From the NCBI GenBank assembly GCA_027493445.1, contig JAOSKU010000001.1:372001-436000 (forward strand): DNA of 64,000 nt, in the 5' to 3' direction. The notes beneath the pieces were generated by a model. It was not told the origin of the DNA. It did not search any database and was given only the letters and a program-made list of their open reading frames with translations. A program made the position numbers and the translations under genes. The DNA is from Thermoleophilia bacterium. GTDB lineage: Bacteria; Actinomycetota; Thermoleophilia; RBG-16-64-13. Of the stretch, positions 1-8,265 are shown one piece after another (position 1 is the first letter of the stretch; the number at the start of each line of letters is the position of its first letter).

Positions 1-570
1 TACGAGGAGGTCGGGCGTTCGGGCAGGTTGTCCTTCCTGGTCACGGAGCTAGAGGGGCGGGACCTAGACGGAGGTCTCGCGGTGCGGGGCCGGGAGATAA
101 CGGTCGTGGGGCGGGAGATACGTGGCACGGGAGGGGACCGCGATATGATCGCCAAGACGCTTGGGCTGGGCGAAGCTATTCCATCCCTGGTCAAGGATCC
201 GATCGACAAAGCGCAACTTCTGCGCTACGCAGGCGGCTCGGGTGACTACGCCCTTGTTCATACGGACGTCGAGACGGCGCGTGCCGCCGGATTGGGCGAC
301 GTGATTGCCCATGGGATGCTCAGCATGGGGTTTCTGGGCCAGTTGGTCGTTAGGTGGGCCGGCGCAGAGAACATCCGGCGGATTCAGACGCGTTTTGCCG
401 TCATTGTAAGGCTTGGAGAGGTGCTTACGTGTCGAGGTGTTGTTCGGTCGGTGACGCCCATCGAAGATGGCCGCCGAAGCTTGGTCACGCTCGAAATCTG
501 GGCTGAAAACCAAAAGGGTGAAACAGTCACTTACGGCGAGGCCGAGGTCTACTCCGACCTAGAACGGTGA
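1..570 (+). CDS. MaoC-like hotdog acyl-CoA hydratase/dehydratase, 5' partial
   Basis: The frame is open from the first base of the window, so the true start lies upstream; the TTG at 28 is only an internal codon. The C-terminal half is a MaoC-type hotdog domain with the hydratase-2 style motif SGDYALVHTD, whose Asp and His are the expected catalytic pair, and it ends in a beta-strand rich tail. The N-terminal part resembles the end of the FAS1-like half-domain often fused to MaoC. The family hydrates or dehydrates enoyl-/3-hydroxyacyl-CoA. The substrate cannot be told. It is consistent with the beta-oxidation-type enzymes elsewhere in the window. Confidence 0.8.
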   Translation, partial: YEEVGRSGRLSFLVTELEGRDLDGGLAVRGREITVVGREIRGTGGDRDMIAKTLGLGEAIPSLVKDPIDKAQLLRYAGGSGDYALVHTDVETARAAGLGDVIAHGMLSMGFLGQLVVRWAGAENIRRIQTRFAVIVRLGEVLTCRGVVRSVTPIEDGRRSLVTLEIWAENQKGETVTYGEAEVYSDLER

Positions 571-846
571 CTTGCACCGGCCGTCATGAGACGCAGCGGG
601 ACGTGGCTCGCAGGACTACCAAAGCGTGTGCTCGTCTCGGCGGCGAGAGACTCTAGGTAGCGGCTATCACTTCGCCATCACATTATGCGAGCAGCCGCAA
701 TGGCAGCAGGAACGCGGTGTACTGCCTGGTTCTTGTCCATGGCCATGCCGCCCTTGCGGCTCCCGCGAACCATGAAGATGTGCGGTCATTTTCTAAGTAG
801 TAGGGGGCGACAATCAGTCGAGCTGTACTCATGATCGGAGGAACGG

Positions 847-1494
847 TTGCATAGAGCGGGTCGGTACCTTCTAGCTTGGAAGGGCGTGCCTTGGACGTGC
901 GGTAGTCTCGTTCTGATCCTGGGTGCACTCGCGCTCGTCTTCCTTACGGGAAATCGGTCCATCGAGATAGCGATCATTCAGGAAGGCTTTGGCGCTGACA
1001 TCACCCACGGACCTCCACGCGCGGCGGTTCAATTGGTGGAGTATGCGGACTTTCAGTGCCCCGCCTGCGCCAGTTACTCCTCGATACTGGCTTCCCTTCG
1101 GACGGAATACAAGGGTGACGTTCTTTTTGTCTTCAGGTTCTTTCCGCTTAGGAACCATCGGTTCGCGATGGCGTCGGCGCAGGCAGCGTATGCCGCTTTC
1201 CTTCAGGGTCACTTCTGGGAAATGCACGACATGTTATATGAGAAACAGGAAGAATGGTCGAACTCCGATGATCCGTATTCGTACTTCGCATCGTACGCCA
1301 TAAGACTCGAGTTAGACATTTCCAAGTTCAGTGATGATTTCAGCGCCCAGAGTACGATTGACTTCATCACGCGCCAGAAGGCTGTAGCGCAATCTGTTGG
1401 CGTGGATCATACACCAACATTTGTACTCAATGGCGCCGCTGTAGCACCACGCGATTATGATGAGTTTCATGACCTCATAGAAGTACTTCCATGA
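847..1494 (+). CDS. DsbA-family thiol:disulfide oxidoreductase, membrane-anchored
   Basis: 215 residues. An N-terminal signal anchor (about residues 17-35) is followed by a DsbA/thioredoxin-fold domain with the active-site motif CPAC at residues 71-74 and the cis-Pro region (DHTPTFVLNG) near the C-terminus. It should act outside the membrane, making disulfides in exported proteins. Start is TTG 847, chosen because ATCGGAGGA lies just upstream. It is followed four bases later by a VKOR-family gene. DsbA plus VKOR is the usual oxidative folding pair of actinobacteria, where VKOR re-oxidises DsbA with quinone. Confidence 0.88.
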   Translation: MHRAGRYLLAWKGVPWTCGSLVLILGALALVFLTGNRSIEIAIIQEGFGADITHGPPRAAVQLVEYADFQCPACASYSSILASLRTEYKGDVLFVFRFFPLRNHRFAMASAQAAYAAFLQGHFWEMHDMLYEKQEEWSNSDDPYSYFASYAIRLELDISKFSDDFSAQSTIDFITRQKAVAQSVGVDHTPTFVLNGAAVAPRDYDEFHDLIEVLP

Positions 1495-1498
1495 TGTT

Positions 1499-1956
1499 GT
1501 GTTGGCCCATATGAAAGAATATGAGAATCCTTGTGCAGCTGCGCTTAAGGTTGGACCACGGTCACTTCGCGTCCCGATACTGGTCACCTTAGTATTTCTA
1601 TCGCTTTGTGGTTTTCTCATCGCCTTCTATCTCATCATTACGCACTACAGAAATACAATTCCCCCATGTTATATTACAAGCGGATGCGATTCGGTGCTAA
1701 CTAGTCGGTTTTCCACAATATTGGGGTTGCCACTTTCTCTGATTGGTAGTGTGTTTTTGTTGTCATGTTCTATCTAGGAATAGCTTTGCTGACGAGCTTC
1801 CAGACGATAATCGTGCGCTCATATCAGTTGCTGGCTTCGGCTGGATTTCTAGCGGCCGTCATCCTGTTCCTGCTTCAGGCCTTTGTCCTGAAGGCCTACT
1901 GTGTCTACTGCATTGGGACTGAAATCATCGCTTGCTCGATGTGGGGGGCAGCTTGA
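1499..1956 (+). pseudogene. VKOR-family quinone:DsbA oxidoreductase, split by a frameshift
   Basis: Two overlapping frames together give a full VKOR domain. Frame one (GTG 1499 or ATG 1511 to about 1760) has a transmembrane helix, then the loop Cys and SGCDSVLTSRFSTILGLPLSLIG. Frame two (from about 1765) has helices and the redox motif AYCVYCIG (CxxC). The frame changes between VFLLS and FYLGIALL, near 1760; one missing base would restore it. The protein would re-oxidise the DsbA encoded directly upstream. It is either a real pseudogene or a sequence error; all catalytic cysteines are still present, which favours error or recent damage. Confidence 0.8.
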
Positions 1957-2036
1957 CGTTGACGTCGTCCCGAAAAGGCGGACGGGATCCAGCCTCGGTG
2001 GAGCAGTAATAAGGAAGCGATTGCGAGTTGAGAAGG

Positions 2037-2064
2037 GGGAGTCGCTCGGGCGCGATCGACTCCC
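2037..2064 (+). terminator. hairpin after the dsbA-VKOR pair
   Basis: GGGAGTCG (2037-2044) pairs perfectly with CGACTCCC (2057-2064) over a 12-nt loop, 80 bases after the VKOR stop. There is no T tract, so termination is only a suggestion. Confidence 0.4.
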
Positions 2065-2069
2065 GTAGA

Positions 2070-2420
2070 TGTCATTGTTTGAAAGGAGTGATGCTGATGA
2101 GCGAAAAGGGGGTGGACCTACCGGGCGCTGGAGAGCCTCCGGTTGGAGTGCGCGACTGAGATGCCGAACCGTAGAGGTCGTGGACGGGCCGAAGCGGACC
2201 AGGTTTCAGAGCCGAGCACCGACTATCCTGCAGGCAGCGGGGTGATGTCGGTGGATGTCGGTGTGCGCAGGCCGGGGAACCCCCGGTTGGAGGCGAAGCG
2301 CGCTTGCCCGGGCCGTGACAGGGTGACGATGCCCGGGTGCGGTGGTCTGTTGCCGGGCGCGGCCCAGGCCTGTTGGGCAGGTGGTCACGCGGTGTGAGCG
2401 AAGCGACGATGCGGAGTCTT
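2070..2420 (+). other. GC-rich structured non-coding stretch, unidentified
   Basis: No gene is recognised between the VKOR gene and the SDR fragment. A 20-codon ORF (ATG 2097, MSEKGVDLPGAGEPP..) has a good Shine-Dalgarno (AAAGGAG) and ends at 2158. After it the sequence holds many short inverted repeats such as CCGGGGAACCCCCGG. A GTGCG at about 2145 resembles the group II intron 5' consensus, but no reverse transcriptase or domain V follows before the SDR fragment. It could be a structured RNA or intron relic; I cannot assign it. Confidence 0.3.
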
Positions 2421-2501
2421 CCGGGGTCGGCGTCCATCGTGGCCCCTTGGGCGGTATTCCAAGTATCGCTAATCCGCCGAAGTCTGTCTATGGAGGGAAA
2501 G

Positions 2502-2759
2502 ATGAATATGGGTTTCTCCGGGAAAGTCGCTATCGTGACTGGAGGGGGCGGCGGCATCGGACGGGCAACAGCGCTTGCCCTTGCCAGGGAAGGAGCAAAG
2601 GTCACTTTGGTCGACCTAGATCGGGAACTTGGCGTCCAAACGGTTCGATTGATCGCGCTGGCCGGCGGAGAGGCTATGTTCGTTGAGTGCGACGTGTCGA
2701 AGGCCGAGGACCCTCTCTGCCAAGATGGCGTGAGACGATCAAGACCTGAGAATTACTGA
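2502..2759 (+). pseudogene. short-chain dehydrogenase, N-terminal fragment
   Basis: ATG 2502 (upstream GGAGGGAAAG) opens a clear SDR start: [20 protein letters not shown] is the TGxxxGIG dinucleotide site, and VTLVDLDRE and [11 protein letters not shown] match the next strands and the NAD-binding Asp. Homology ends at about residue 70 and the frame stops at 2759, so the NNAG, SYK catalytic and C-terminal parts (about 170 residues) are missing. C-terminal ends of other SDR genes occur at 5727-5905 and 38264-38380. None joins this one. Confidence 0.75.
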
Positions 2760-2853
2760 GCAAGAAGGGCGAGGTCGGAGCACGCGAGATGTCATTGTTG
2801 CAGAGAGGACGGAACCGAGAAAGAATGCTCTTGAGGACGGGGAAGAGTAGAGC

Positions 2854-4065
2854 TTGGGCTGTGACCTGTCGCGCGAGGGGCCGCCCCCTCCGGAGACACC
2901 ATGCGACGACGCGATGTCCCGCGGTGCTCATCTTGCGACTCGGGGTCGTGGTGTGGTGACTCGGGACACTGGGCAGCATGAGGTGGGAGGGATCTCGTTC
3001 GTATCGCCCCCTTCCCGCCCGCAGATTATCGCGGCTTTCTTTGCTGTTTACGTTCTCTGGGGAATGACGTTTCTCGGTACTCGCTACGCTATCGAGACGT
3101 TACCCCCGCTCCTGATGGTTTCGGTGCGTTCGATGATTGCCGGCGGGGTCCTCTACGCGTGGGCGCGTCTCAGGGGCGCTTCGAGGCCTTCGGCGGATCA
3201 GTGGAAGGTAGCTTTCATCGCCGGCGCTTTCTTAATACTCATGGCCCAGGGAGGCGTGGCCTGGGGGCAGCAGACTGTCCCCAGCGGTGTCGCCGCCGTC
3301 TTGGTGAGCACGATCCCCATGTGGATCCTCGTTCTTGAGTGGTTTCGGCCGAGCGGCCGACGACCGAGTGTGGCGGTGAGCGTCGGCTTGCTTCTGGGTT
3401 TCTCCGGTGTGTTACTGCTCGTGAGTCCTTGGGAATCCGGGGCCCGGGGCATCAGCCTGCTTGGGGCCGCCGTTGTACTCTTTGCAGCGCTGGCCTGGGC
3501 GGTCGGATCCTTGTACACGAGGTCTGCCGAAAAACCGGTCTCGCATCCTCAGGCGGCTGGTATGCAGTTGCTCGCGGGTGGAGTGTTGTTGCTGGTGCCC
3601 GCGATAGCTGGCGGCGACTTGGGAGCTGTATCTCCGGGCAACGTCTCGATTACATCGTTGCTGGCGTTTCTCTACCTGGTGGTGTTCAGCTCGGTGGTGG
3701 CATTCAGCGCGTATATGTGGTTGCTCGGAGTATGCCGCGCCACCTGGGTGGCCACCTACGCGTACGTGAATCCGGTGGTCGCCGTGGGAGTGGGATGGGC
3801 GGTGGCCGGGGAGCCTCTGACGGGCCGCATGGTGCTCGCCATGGTTGTCGCTATCGGAGCCGTTGCTTTGGTGACGACGCGAACCACAAGCGGTGGCTAC
3901 CTACCGCCTCCGGCGATGGCGTCGCCCTGCTGCTTGGAGACGGCGGAGACAGGGAAGCAACGACCCGTTGAGCCCGAACACTTGGTGCCACAGGCTGTTG
4001 GCACGAACCCAAAACGCCTCGGGGCTGACCGGGACCACGTGTGCGTGCGACCGCCGAGCGAGTGA
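2854..4065 (+). CDS. EamA/DMT-family ten-helix transporter
   Basis: Two EamA repeats with about ten hydrophobic helices run from residue 52 (PQIIAAFFAVYVLWGMTFLGTRYAI) to about residue 340. Typical features are the WG(M)TFLGTRYAIE helix 1 and AYVNPVVAVGVGWAVAGEPLT in the second repeat. The family exports amino acids, drugs or metabolites; the substrate is unknown. The start is uncertain: the frame is open from TTG 2854, but in-frame GTGs near 2952 are better candidates because the first ~45 residues look non-native. The last ~60 residues after VALVTTRT are also unlike the family. A 70-bp copy of helix 1 lies at 45492-45566. Confidence 0.8.
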   Translation: MGCDLSREGPPPPETPCDDAMSRGAHLATRGRGVVTRDTGQHEVGGISFVSPPSRPQIIAAFFAVYVLWGMTFLGTRYAIETLPPLLMVSVRSMIAGGVLYAWARLRGASRPSADQWKVAFIAGAFLILMAQGGVAWGQQTVPSGVAAVLVSTIPMWILVLEWFRPSGRRPSVAVSVGLLLGFSGVLLLVSPWESGARGISLLGAAVVLFAALAWAVGSLYTRSAEKPVSHPQAAGMQLLAGGVLLLVPAIAGGDLGAVSPGNVSITSLLAFLYLVVFSSVVAFSAYMWLLGVCRATWVATYAYVNPVVAVGVGWAVAGEPLTGRMVLAMVVAIGAVALVTTRTTSGGYLPPPAMASPCCLETAETGKQRPVEPEHLVPQAVGTNPKRLGADRDHVCVRPPSE

Positions 4066-4122
4066 GTCGATGGGCAGATCGATTGCTCCTATGGGGGGCT
4101 GTACCCCACTCGCGGTAGATCT

Positions 4123-4181
4123 GTTGACGCGCTCAAACGTCCATGCTAGAGTGGCACTGCGATGAATGAGAGTTCATTTAC
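4123..4181 (+). promoter_or_regulatory. promoter with FadR-like operator, ahead of binding lipoprotein copy 1
   Basis: -35 TTGACG (4123-4128), 18-nt spacer, -10 TAGAGT (4147-4152). Ten bases on is ATGAATGA (4162-4169), GAGT, then TCATTTAC (4174-4181). This is an imperfect version of the palindrome ATGAATGA-N4-TCATTCAT that recurs at 19144, 45920 and 50713. Its place at the start of the transcript suits a repressor. Confidence 0.75.
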
Positions 4182-4237
4182 CGGCATTTTGGCTGTGCGA
4201 ATCGAGGAATCCCAGTGCCGCACCAAGGAGGTAACGA

Positions 4238-5446
4238 ATGGGGGAAACAGGAGCCGGGACGAAGCATGGGCGTAGGAGGCAGAATGGGGGAGAAGCTATG
4301 ACCAGAAAGACGTCCTCGCGATCCCGGCGTCGCCGGGTTGGCTTGTACCGCGCGGCATGGGTCGTTGTGCTCGCTGGGCTTCTAGTGTTCGTCCTGGTGT
4401 TGGTCACGGCCTGCTCAAATGCAGGCACGTCCACGACCACGGGTTCTGAGACTCCGACCACTGCAGCTACACCGACCACGGCTGGAACTGAGACTACTTC
4501 AGTGACTGAGAGCAGCGAGACCACGGCACCGACGTCGGCTTCGACCGGCCCAAAGACCATCGGGATCATCGGCCAAACCCTGGACTCCCCTTCGGTGGGT
4601 AAGTTCCTCGTGCAATCACAGGGCGAAGCCGACAAGCGCGGCTGGAAGATCCTCACCGCCAACGGCGCCGGCGACATGAGCAAAGTCGCCGCTGCTTGGC
4701 AAGCCTATACCTCGCAAAAAGTTGACGCTATCATCAACTACATCGTCGACAACACGCAGATCGCACCCCAGATCAAGGCGGCGGCGGATGCTGGTATCCC
4801 GGTCGTGAGCCTCTATAGCGGCGCTCTCGTCCCCGGCCTCCTCCAAGAAGTTGGTGGCAACGACTTTGCTAATGGCACCATAATGGGTCAGTACCTGGTC
4901 GACTACTTCGGCGGCGAAGCGAAGATCGTGTATTTGGACTGGGTTGACCTGTTGGTGACCACCGCGCGCTATGAAGGGGTCAAGACGGTCTTCTCGAAGT
5001 ACCCCGGCATGGAAATCCTGGATGTCCATGCGCTCAAAGTGCCCGGTCAGGTGGAAGACGCTCGTACGGCCATGGAAGCCTGGCTGACTAAGTATCCGGA
5101 GATTGATGCCGTGATTGGCGGCTGGGACGAGCCTGCCATGGGAGCCCTCCGTGCAATTGACGCAGCGGGGCGCGACGTCAAGGTCTTTGGGTTCGACGGC
5201 ACCAACATCGAGTTCCAGACCATGCGGGACAACGAGCTGTATGTCGCGACCATGGCCACGGCTCAGCTTTGCGGCGGCCACGCGGTCATCGAGGCACTCG
5301 ACCAGATCTTCGCCGGGGAGACCATTCCGCGCAGGGTTGCCCTGCCGGCGTATATGGTGACCCGGGAGGAAGCTCCTGCAGACGGACTCACGCCGGAGAA
5401 CAAGGCGTGCTGGGAGTCCGCCGGCCAGCCGACGATCCCAGGCTAA
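4238..5446 (+). CDS. sugar-type ABC transporter substrate-binding lipoprotein, copy 1
   Basis: 402 residues with a long Arg-rich n-region, a hydrophobic helix and lipobox LVTAC, then a Thr/Ser-rich linker (about 45 residues) and a periplasmic-binding-protein type 1 fold (TIGIIGQTLDSPSVGKFLVQ onward, GGWDEPAMGALRAID, FGFDGTNIE). Binding proteins of this fold serve RbsA/MglA-type importers. Start ATG 4238 has a perfect Shine-Dalgarno (AAGGAGGTAAC); ATG 4298 would give a more normal signal peptide. From the lipobox onward it is almost identical to copy 2 at 19287, with four base differences, all changing the protein. No ATPase or permease follows this copy, so it may share the transporter at 20.7 kb. 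Confidence 0.88.
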   Translation: MGETGAGTKHGRRRQNGGEAMTRKTSSRSRRRRVGLYRAAWVVVLAGLLVFVLVLVTACSNAGTSTTTGSETPTTAATPTTAGTETTSVTESSETTAPTSASTGPKTIGIIGQTLDSPSVGKFLVQSQGEADKRGWKILTANGAGDMSKVAAAWQAYTSQKVDAIINYIVDNTQIAPQIKAAADAGIPVVSLYSGALVPGLLQEVGGNDFANGTIMGQYLVDYFGGEAKIVYLDWVDLLVTTARYEGVKTVFSKYPGMEILDVHALKVPGQVEDARTAMEAWLTKYPEIDAVIGGWDEPAMGALRAIDAAGRDVKVFGFDGTNIEFQTMRDNELYVATMATAQLCGGHAVIEALDQIFAGETIPRRVALPAYMVTREEAPADGLTPENKACWESAGQPTIPG

Positions 5447-5466
5447 GACGGACTAAGCCCCCTGTC

Positions 5467-5536
5467 TAGGGGTCGCGTGTCACTGGAGTTGGTGTCAGCA
5501 TGACGCCATGGCTCTCGAGTCGGCACGCGACCCCCC
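5467..5536 (+). repeat. long-arm stem-loop after binding lipoprotein copy 1
   Basis: GGGGTCGCGTG and CACGCGACCCC form a perfect 11-bp stem enclosing about 45 nt. The same structure follows copy 2 (20465-20534). Identity between the two copies ends at its distal arm. It may end transcription or stabilise the upstream message. Confidence 0.6.
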
Positions 5537-5726
5537 TAGTCCCTTTTCGCCCGCGGAGGCGGTCTGCAACGGGCGAACGAGGTTCACGGCAGCAAGCCGA
5601 TCCGCTGGCCGCTGACAACCCAGCCGCACGGTTTCGCCGCCCAGGTCCAAGCCTTCAAAGACCCCGACGCGGCACACCCGATGTCGACTCCGCACCAGTA
5701 ACGGTGCCAACCTTCCTGCAGAATCG

Positions 5727-5963
5727 ATGCGTTTGCTGTTCGCGTGGAGAACTACGATTTGCCGGAGGCCCTTTGGAAGGACCGAGAAGAGAGGCATCGG
5801 CGTCCTTGACGATTTCACCAACGTACTTCCTTTCCTTGATCCGGATGACCCGGGGTACCTCACCGGGCAGGTCATCGCTGTGAGTAGCGGCTTGACAATG
5901 AGGGGCAGACGAGCCCCACGACGTTTACTCTTGGAGCAGCATGGGCTTCAGCTTCTATCCTGA
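5727..5963 (+). pseudogene. short-chain dehydrogenase, C-terminal remnant
   Basis: The frame holds PFGRTEKRGIGVLDDFTNVL..DPDDPGYLTGQVIAVSSGLTM, the SDR C-terminal signature (normally PFGR..EDVAN.V.FLASD.A.YITGQ..AVDGG). No N-terminal half precedes it; 5537-5726 holds nothing I recognise. The bases just after it (GACGAGCCCCACGAC) recur behind a second SDR tail at 38380, so the two remnants share a common source. Confidence 0.65.
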
Positions 5964-6002
5964 GACCCTCCCTAAGAACGGCCCACGAGAGGCGGGCGCC
6001 CG

Positions 6003-6872
6003 ATGACAGCGCGGGAGGGTATGACTTTAACGCACATCGGCGTGGTCGGGGCCGGGCAGATGGGCAGTGGCATTGCCCAAGTCTGTGCGGCGGCTGGGTT
6101 CGACGTGCTAGTCCAGTACACTACCGAGGCCGCCCTCGGGAGGTCTCGCTCCGCGATAGCAAACAGCCTACAGAAGTTGGTGGCTCGAGGGAGTGTCGAC
6201 CAGGAGAAGGCCTCCCGAACCATGGCCCAGATTCGCTACACTTCAGAGATCGTAGCCGTTTGCAGCGAGGCCGACCTGATTGTCGAAGCCGTGTACGAAG
6301 ACCTGGACCTTAAGCGGAGTGTTTTTGCTGCGCTGGAGAAACACGCGAGGGCCGATGCGGTTCTTGCTTCGAACACCTCCGCCATTCCCATCACCGAGAT
6401 CTCGAGCAAGTTGACCTGCAAGGATAGGGTAATTGGCCTGCACTTCATGAATCCCGTTGTCCTCATGAGCGGCGTGGAGATCATTCGCGGGGAGATGACG
6501 TCCGAGGCGACATTCCAGACTTGCCTGAGCTTCTTGCACGCGTTAGGAAAGGAGCCTGTTGTCGCAGTCGACTACGCCGGTTTCATTGTGACTCGGCTGC
6601 TGGATGTGCTCATGAACGAGGCGGTGAGTTTGGTGGAGGAAGGGACCCGGCCCGAAGAGATCGACAAGGCCATGGAGCTCTGCGCTGGTCACCCGATGGG
6701 TCCGTTCAAGCTCCTGGATCTCGTCGGTGCGGAGATAGCGATGCACGGCATGGAGATCATGGCGCGTGATTTCGGTGACCGGTACAAGGCCCGGCCTCTG
6801 CTCAAGCGGAGGGTTCTCGCCGGGCTCCTGGGGAAGAAAACCGGTCGAGGGTTCTACGACTATGGTACCTGA
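6003..6872 (+). CDS. 3-hydroxyacyl-CoA (3-hydroxybutyryl-CoA) dehydrogenase
   Basis: 289 residues, the normal length for the stand-alone enzyme. An N-terminal Rossmann domain has GAGQMGSG (residues 16-23); SNTSAIPITEI and GLHFMNPV carry the catalytic His at residue 147. The C-terminal helical domain has DYAGFIVTRLLDVLMNEA and ends GLLGKKTGRGFYDYG, as in the family. It oxidises 3-hydroxyacyl-CoA to 3-oxoacyl-CoA with NAD. Start ATG 6003 is used; ATG 6021 is possible. It fits a lower pathway with the thiolase (56251) and MaoC hydratase. Confidence 0.92.
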   Translation: MTAREGMTLTHIGVVGAGQMGSGIAQVCAAAGFDVLVQYTTEAALGRSRSAIANSLQKLVARGSVDQEKASRTMAQIRYTSEIVAVCSEADLIVEAVYEDLDLKRSVFAALEKHARADAVLASNTSAIPITEISSKLTCKDRVIGLHFMNPVVLMSGVEIIRGEMTSEATFQTCLSFLHALGKEPVVAVDYAGFIVTRLLDVLMNEAVSLVEEGTRPEEIDKAMELCAGHPMGPFKLLDLVGAEIAMHGMEIMARDFGDRYKARPLLKRRVLAGLLGKKTGRGFYDYGT

Positions 6873-7049
6873 TCGATTGGTCGCCGGGGTTATGGGGGCC
6901 GACCAGGAACTAGTGGAGATTCCCGGCCGTGGAGGCCAAGGCGCGCGTCGGACGCTCGACTGTGCAGCCGGCGCACAAGATTGCGAGCTGTCCTGGTGCA
7001 TCGGCGCCTCAGCCGAGGCGTTGTCATAGGCCTTCAACTACAGCCGGTG

Positions 7050-7323
7050 CCGCAGGTGGGAGGAGATTCATCGTCACCCATCCCTTCCACCCGTTGACCG
7101 GGCAGGAGTTCGAGCTGGTGGGCTACGCCCACACCTGGGGGAGCACCGGGTGTTCTTCCGCAAGCCCCAAGAAGAGCGGGTCCATTCGCTACCGGCGCGC
7201 TGGACCGACGTCGAGGGGGTGGATCCCTTCCTGGCCATTTCGGCCGGCCGGGCGCACTTCCGGGTCGAGGACCTCGTTGCCCTGGTGAGTCTCGTGCAGG
7301 AGCTCAAAAGTAGGGAGGTGTAA
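7050..7323 (+). pseudogene. DUF5372-type small protein, frameshifted
   Basis: Frame one reads RRFIVTHPFHPLTGQEFELVGYAHTWG; the frame then shifts and continues EHRVFFRKPQEERVHSLPARWTDVEGVDPFLAISAGRAHFRVEDLVALVSLVQEL to the stop at 7321. One extra G in the run at 7137-7141 would restore the frame. I recognise the pattern as the small DUF5372 protein often seen beside serine recombinase genes; its role is unknown. The start is not clear. It precedes the recombinase module below and may belong to it. Confidence 0.6.
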
Positions 7324-7328
7324 GGTGA

Positions 7329-7474
7329 ATTATGCCGCACGTGTTAGGGGATTTTGCCGGCCCGAGGCCTAGGCGGCCACCGAGGGCCGCCGTTGATCTG
7401 CGCTAAAGAGCGGGATAAGCAGCCATGTGAGGCACGTATTGGACTTGACATAGGGGAGTTATGCGGCATAATGT
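7329..7474 (+). promoter_or_regulatory. promoter of the recombinase module with flanking 11-bp inverted repeat
   Basis: ATTATGCCGCA (7329-7339) is repeated in inverse as TGCGGCATAAT (7462-7472). The right arm overlaps a promoter: -35 TTGACA (7445-7450), 18-nt spacer, -10 TAATGT (7469-7474). A regulator binding the repeat would cover the -10 box. The core TTATGCCG is also shared with the end motif of the inner RIT element. Confidence 0.55.
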
Positions 7475-7501
7475 ACATAACACAAGCAGAGGAGGCTGGC
7501 C

Positions 7502-7984
7502 TTGATACCGCCCGACGCCCCCGCCGAGAAGCGCGCCGCCCTTCGCCGTCACCATGCCCTGAATCCCCGCCCCCAGCGGGTCCGCGATCCCGCCTTCTTA
7601 GGCGAGAACGCCTTCTTCGATCGGAGCGATCTCGTGCAGGTGAAGTACGAGATGCTCCGGCGGGTACGCGAGGACGGCCAGCCGGTGAGCGAAGCGTCGG
7701 CCGCGTTTGGTTTCTCGCGGCCTTCCTTCTACCAGGCCCAGGCCGCCTTTCAGGAAGAGGGTCTGCCCGGTCTTCTGCCCGAGCGACCCGGACCCAAGCG
7801 GGCCCACAAGCTCTCCGAGACGGTGCTCGATCTCCTGGAAGAGGCCCTGGCCGAAGAGCCCTCCCTCCCGAGCGCCGCCCTGGTCCGACTGCTCGAGGAG
7901 CGGCTCGGTCTTTCGGTTCATCCCCGCAGCGTCGAGCGGGCCCTGAAGAGACGGCGGAAAAAGGGGGCTCCCGGGACGCCCTGA
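7502..7984 (+). CDS. helix-turn-helix protein of the serine-recombinase module
   Basis: 160 residues, start TTG 7502 with AGAGGAGG upstream. A central helix-turn-helix (EDGQPVSEASAAFGFSRPSFYQAQAAFQEEGLPGLLPERPGPK, about residues 57-100) matches the transposase-type HTH of helix-turn-helix proteins that sit before recombinase genes. The second half (LSETVLDLLEEALAEEPSLPSAALVRLLEERLGLSVHPRSVERALKRR) is a second winged-helix-like unit. It likely binds the element's DNA. The next frame begins at its stop codon, suggesting coupled translation. Confidence 0.75.
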   Translation: MIPPDAPAEKRAALRRHHALNPRPQRVRDPAFLGENAFFDRSDLVQVKYEMLRRVREDGQPVSEASAAFGFSRPSFYQAQAAFQEEGLPGLLPERPGPKRAHKLSETVLDLLEEALAEEPSLPSAALVRLLEERLGLSVHPRSVERALKRRRKKGAPGTP

Positions 7985-8265
7985 AGACGACGGCCCCGGC
8001 GGCCGAGCTTCTCGAGGGCTACGAGGCCCTGCGGGCCCAGGCGCTCGGCGAGCTCCCCTCTCTCACCCCGCGCGGCCTAGCCGTCTTTGTGCGCGGCGGC
8101 CTGGCGAGCTGGATGTCGGCTTGCCCTCCCAGGGAGCGACCGAGGCCGGTGGCGAGCCCACGGCCCGGCGGCGGCGAGATCTGCGCCCTCACCGCCGGGA
8201 GCGCCGAGCTCGTGCGGCTGCTCGCCGGGATGGCCCTTTCGAGTCAGAGGAGGTGCCCCCTGTGA
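7981..8265 (+). CDS. small accessory protein between HTH and recombinase genes
   Basis: About 94 residues (KTTAPAAELLEGYEALRAQALGELPSLTPRGLAVFVRGGLASWM...AELVRLLAGMAL). No ATG, GTG or TTG is well placed; a CTG at 7981 overlaps the upstream stop as CTGA and is used here tentatively. The frame ends in GTGA at 8262, overlapping the recombinase start. Its position between two coupled genes, codon use like theirs and the absence of stops support a real gene. Function unknown. Confidence 0.5.
   Translation: MKTTAPAAELLEGYEALRAQALGELPSLTPRGLAVFVRGGLASWMSACPPRERPRPVASPRPGGGEICALTAGSAELVRLLAGMALSSQRRCPL

Noticed and set aside
64..513. Minus-strand 149-codon frame
   Set aside because: Antisense of the MaoC-like gene; no family features.
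4410..4545. Thr/Ser-rich repeats as a tandem-repeat locus
   Set aside because: It is the coding linker of a lipoprotein; similar linkers occur in three other lipoproteins here.
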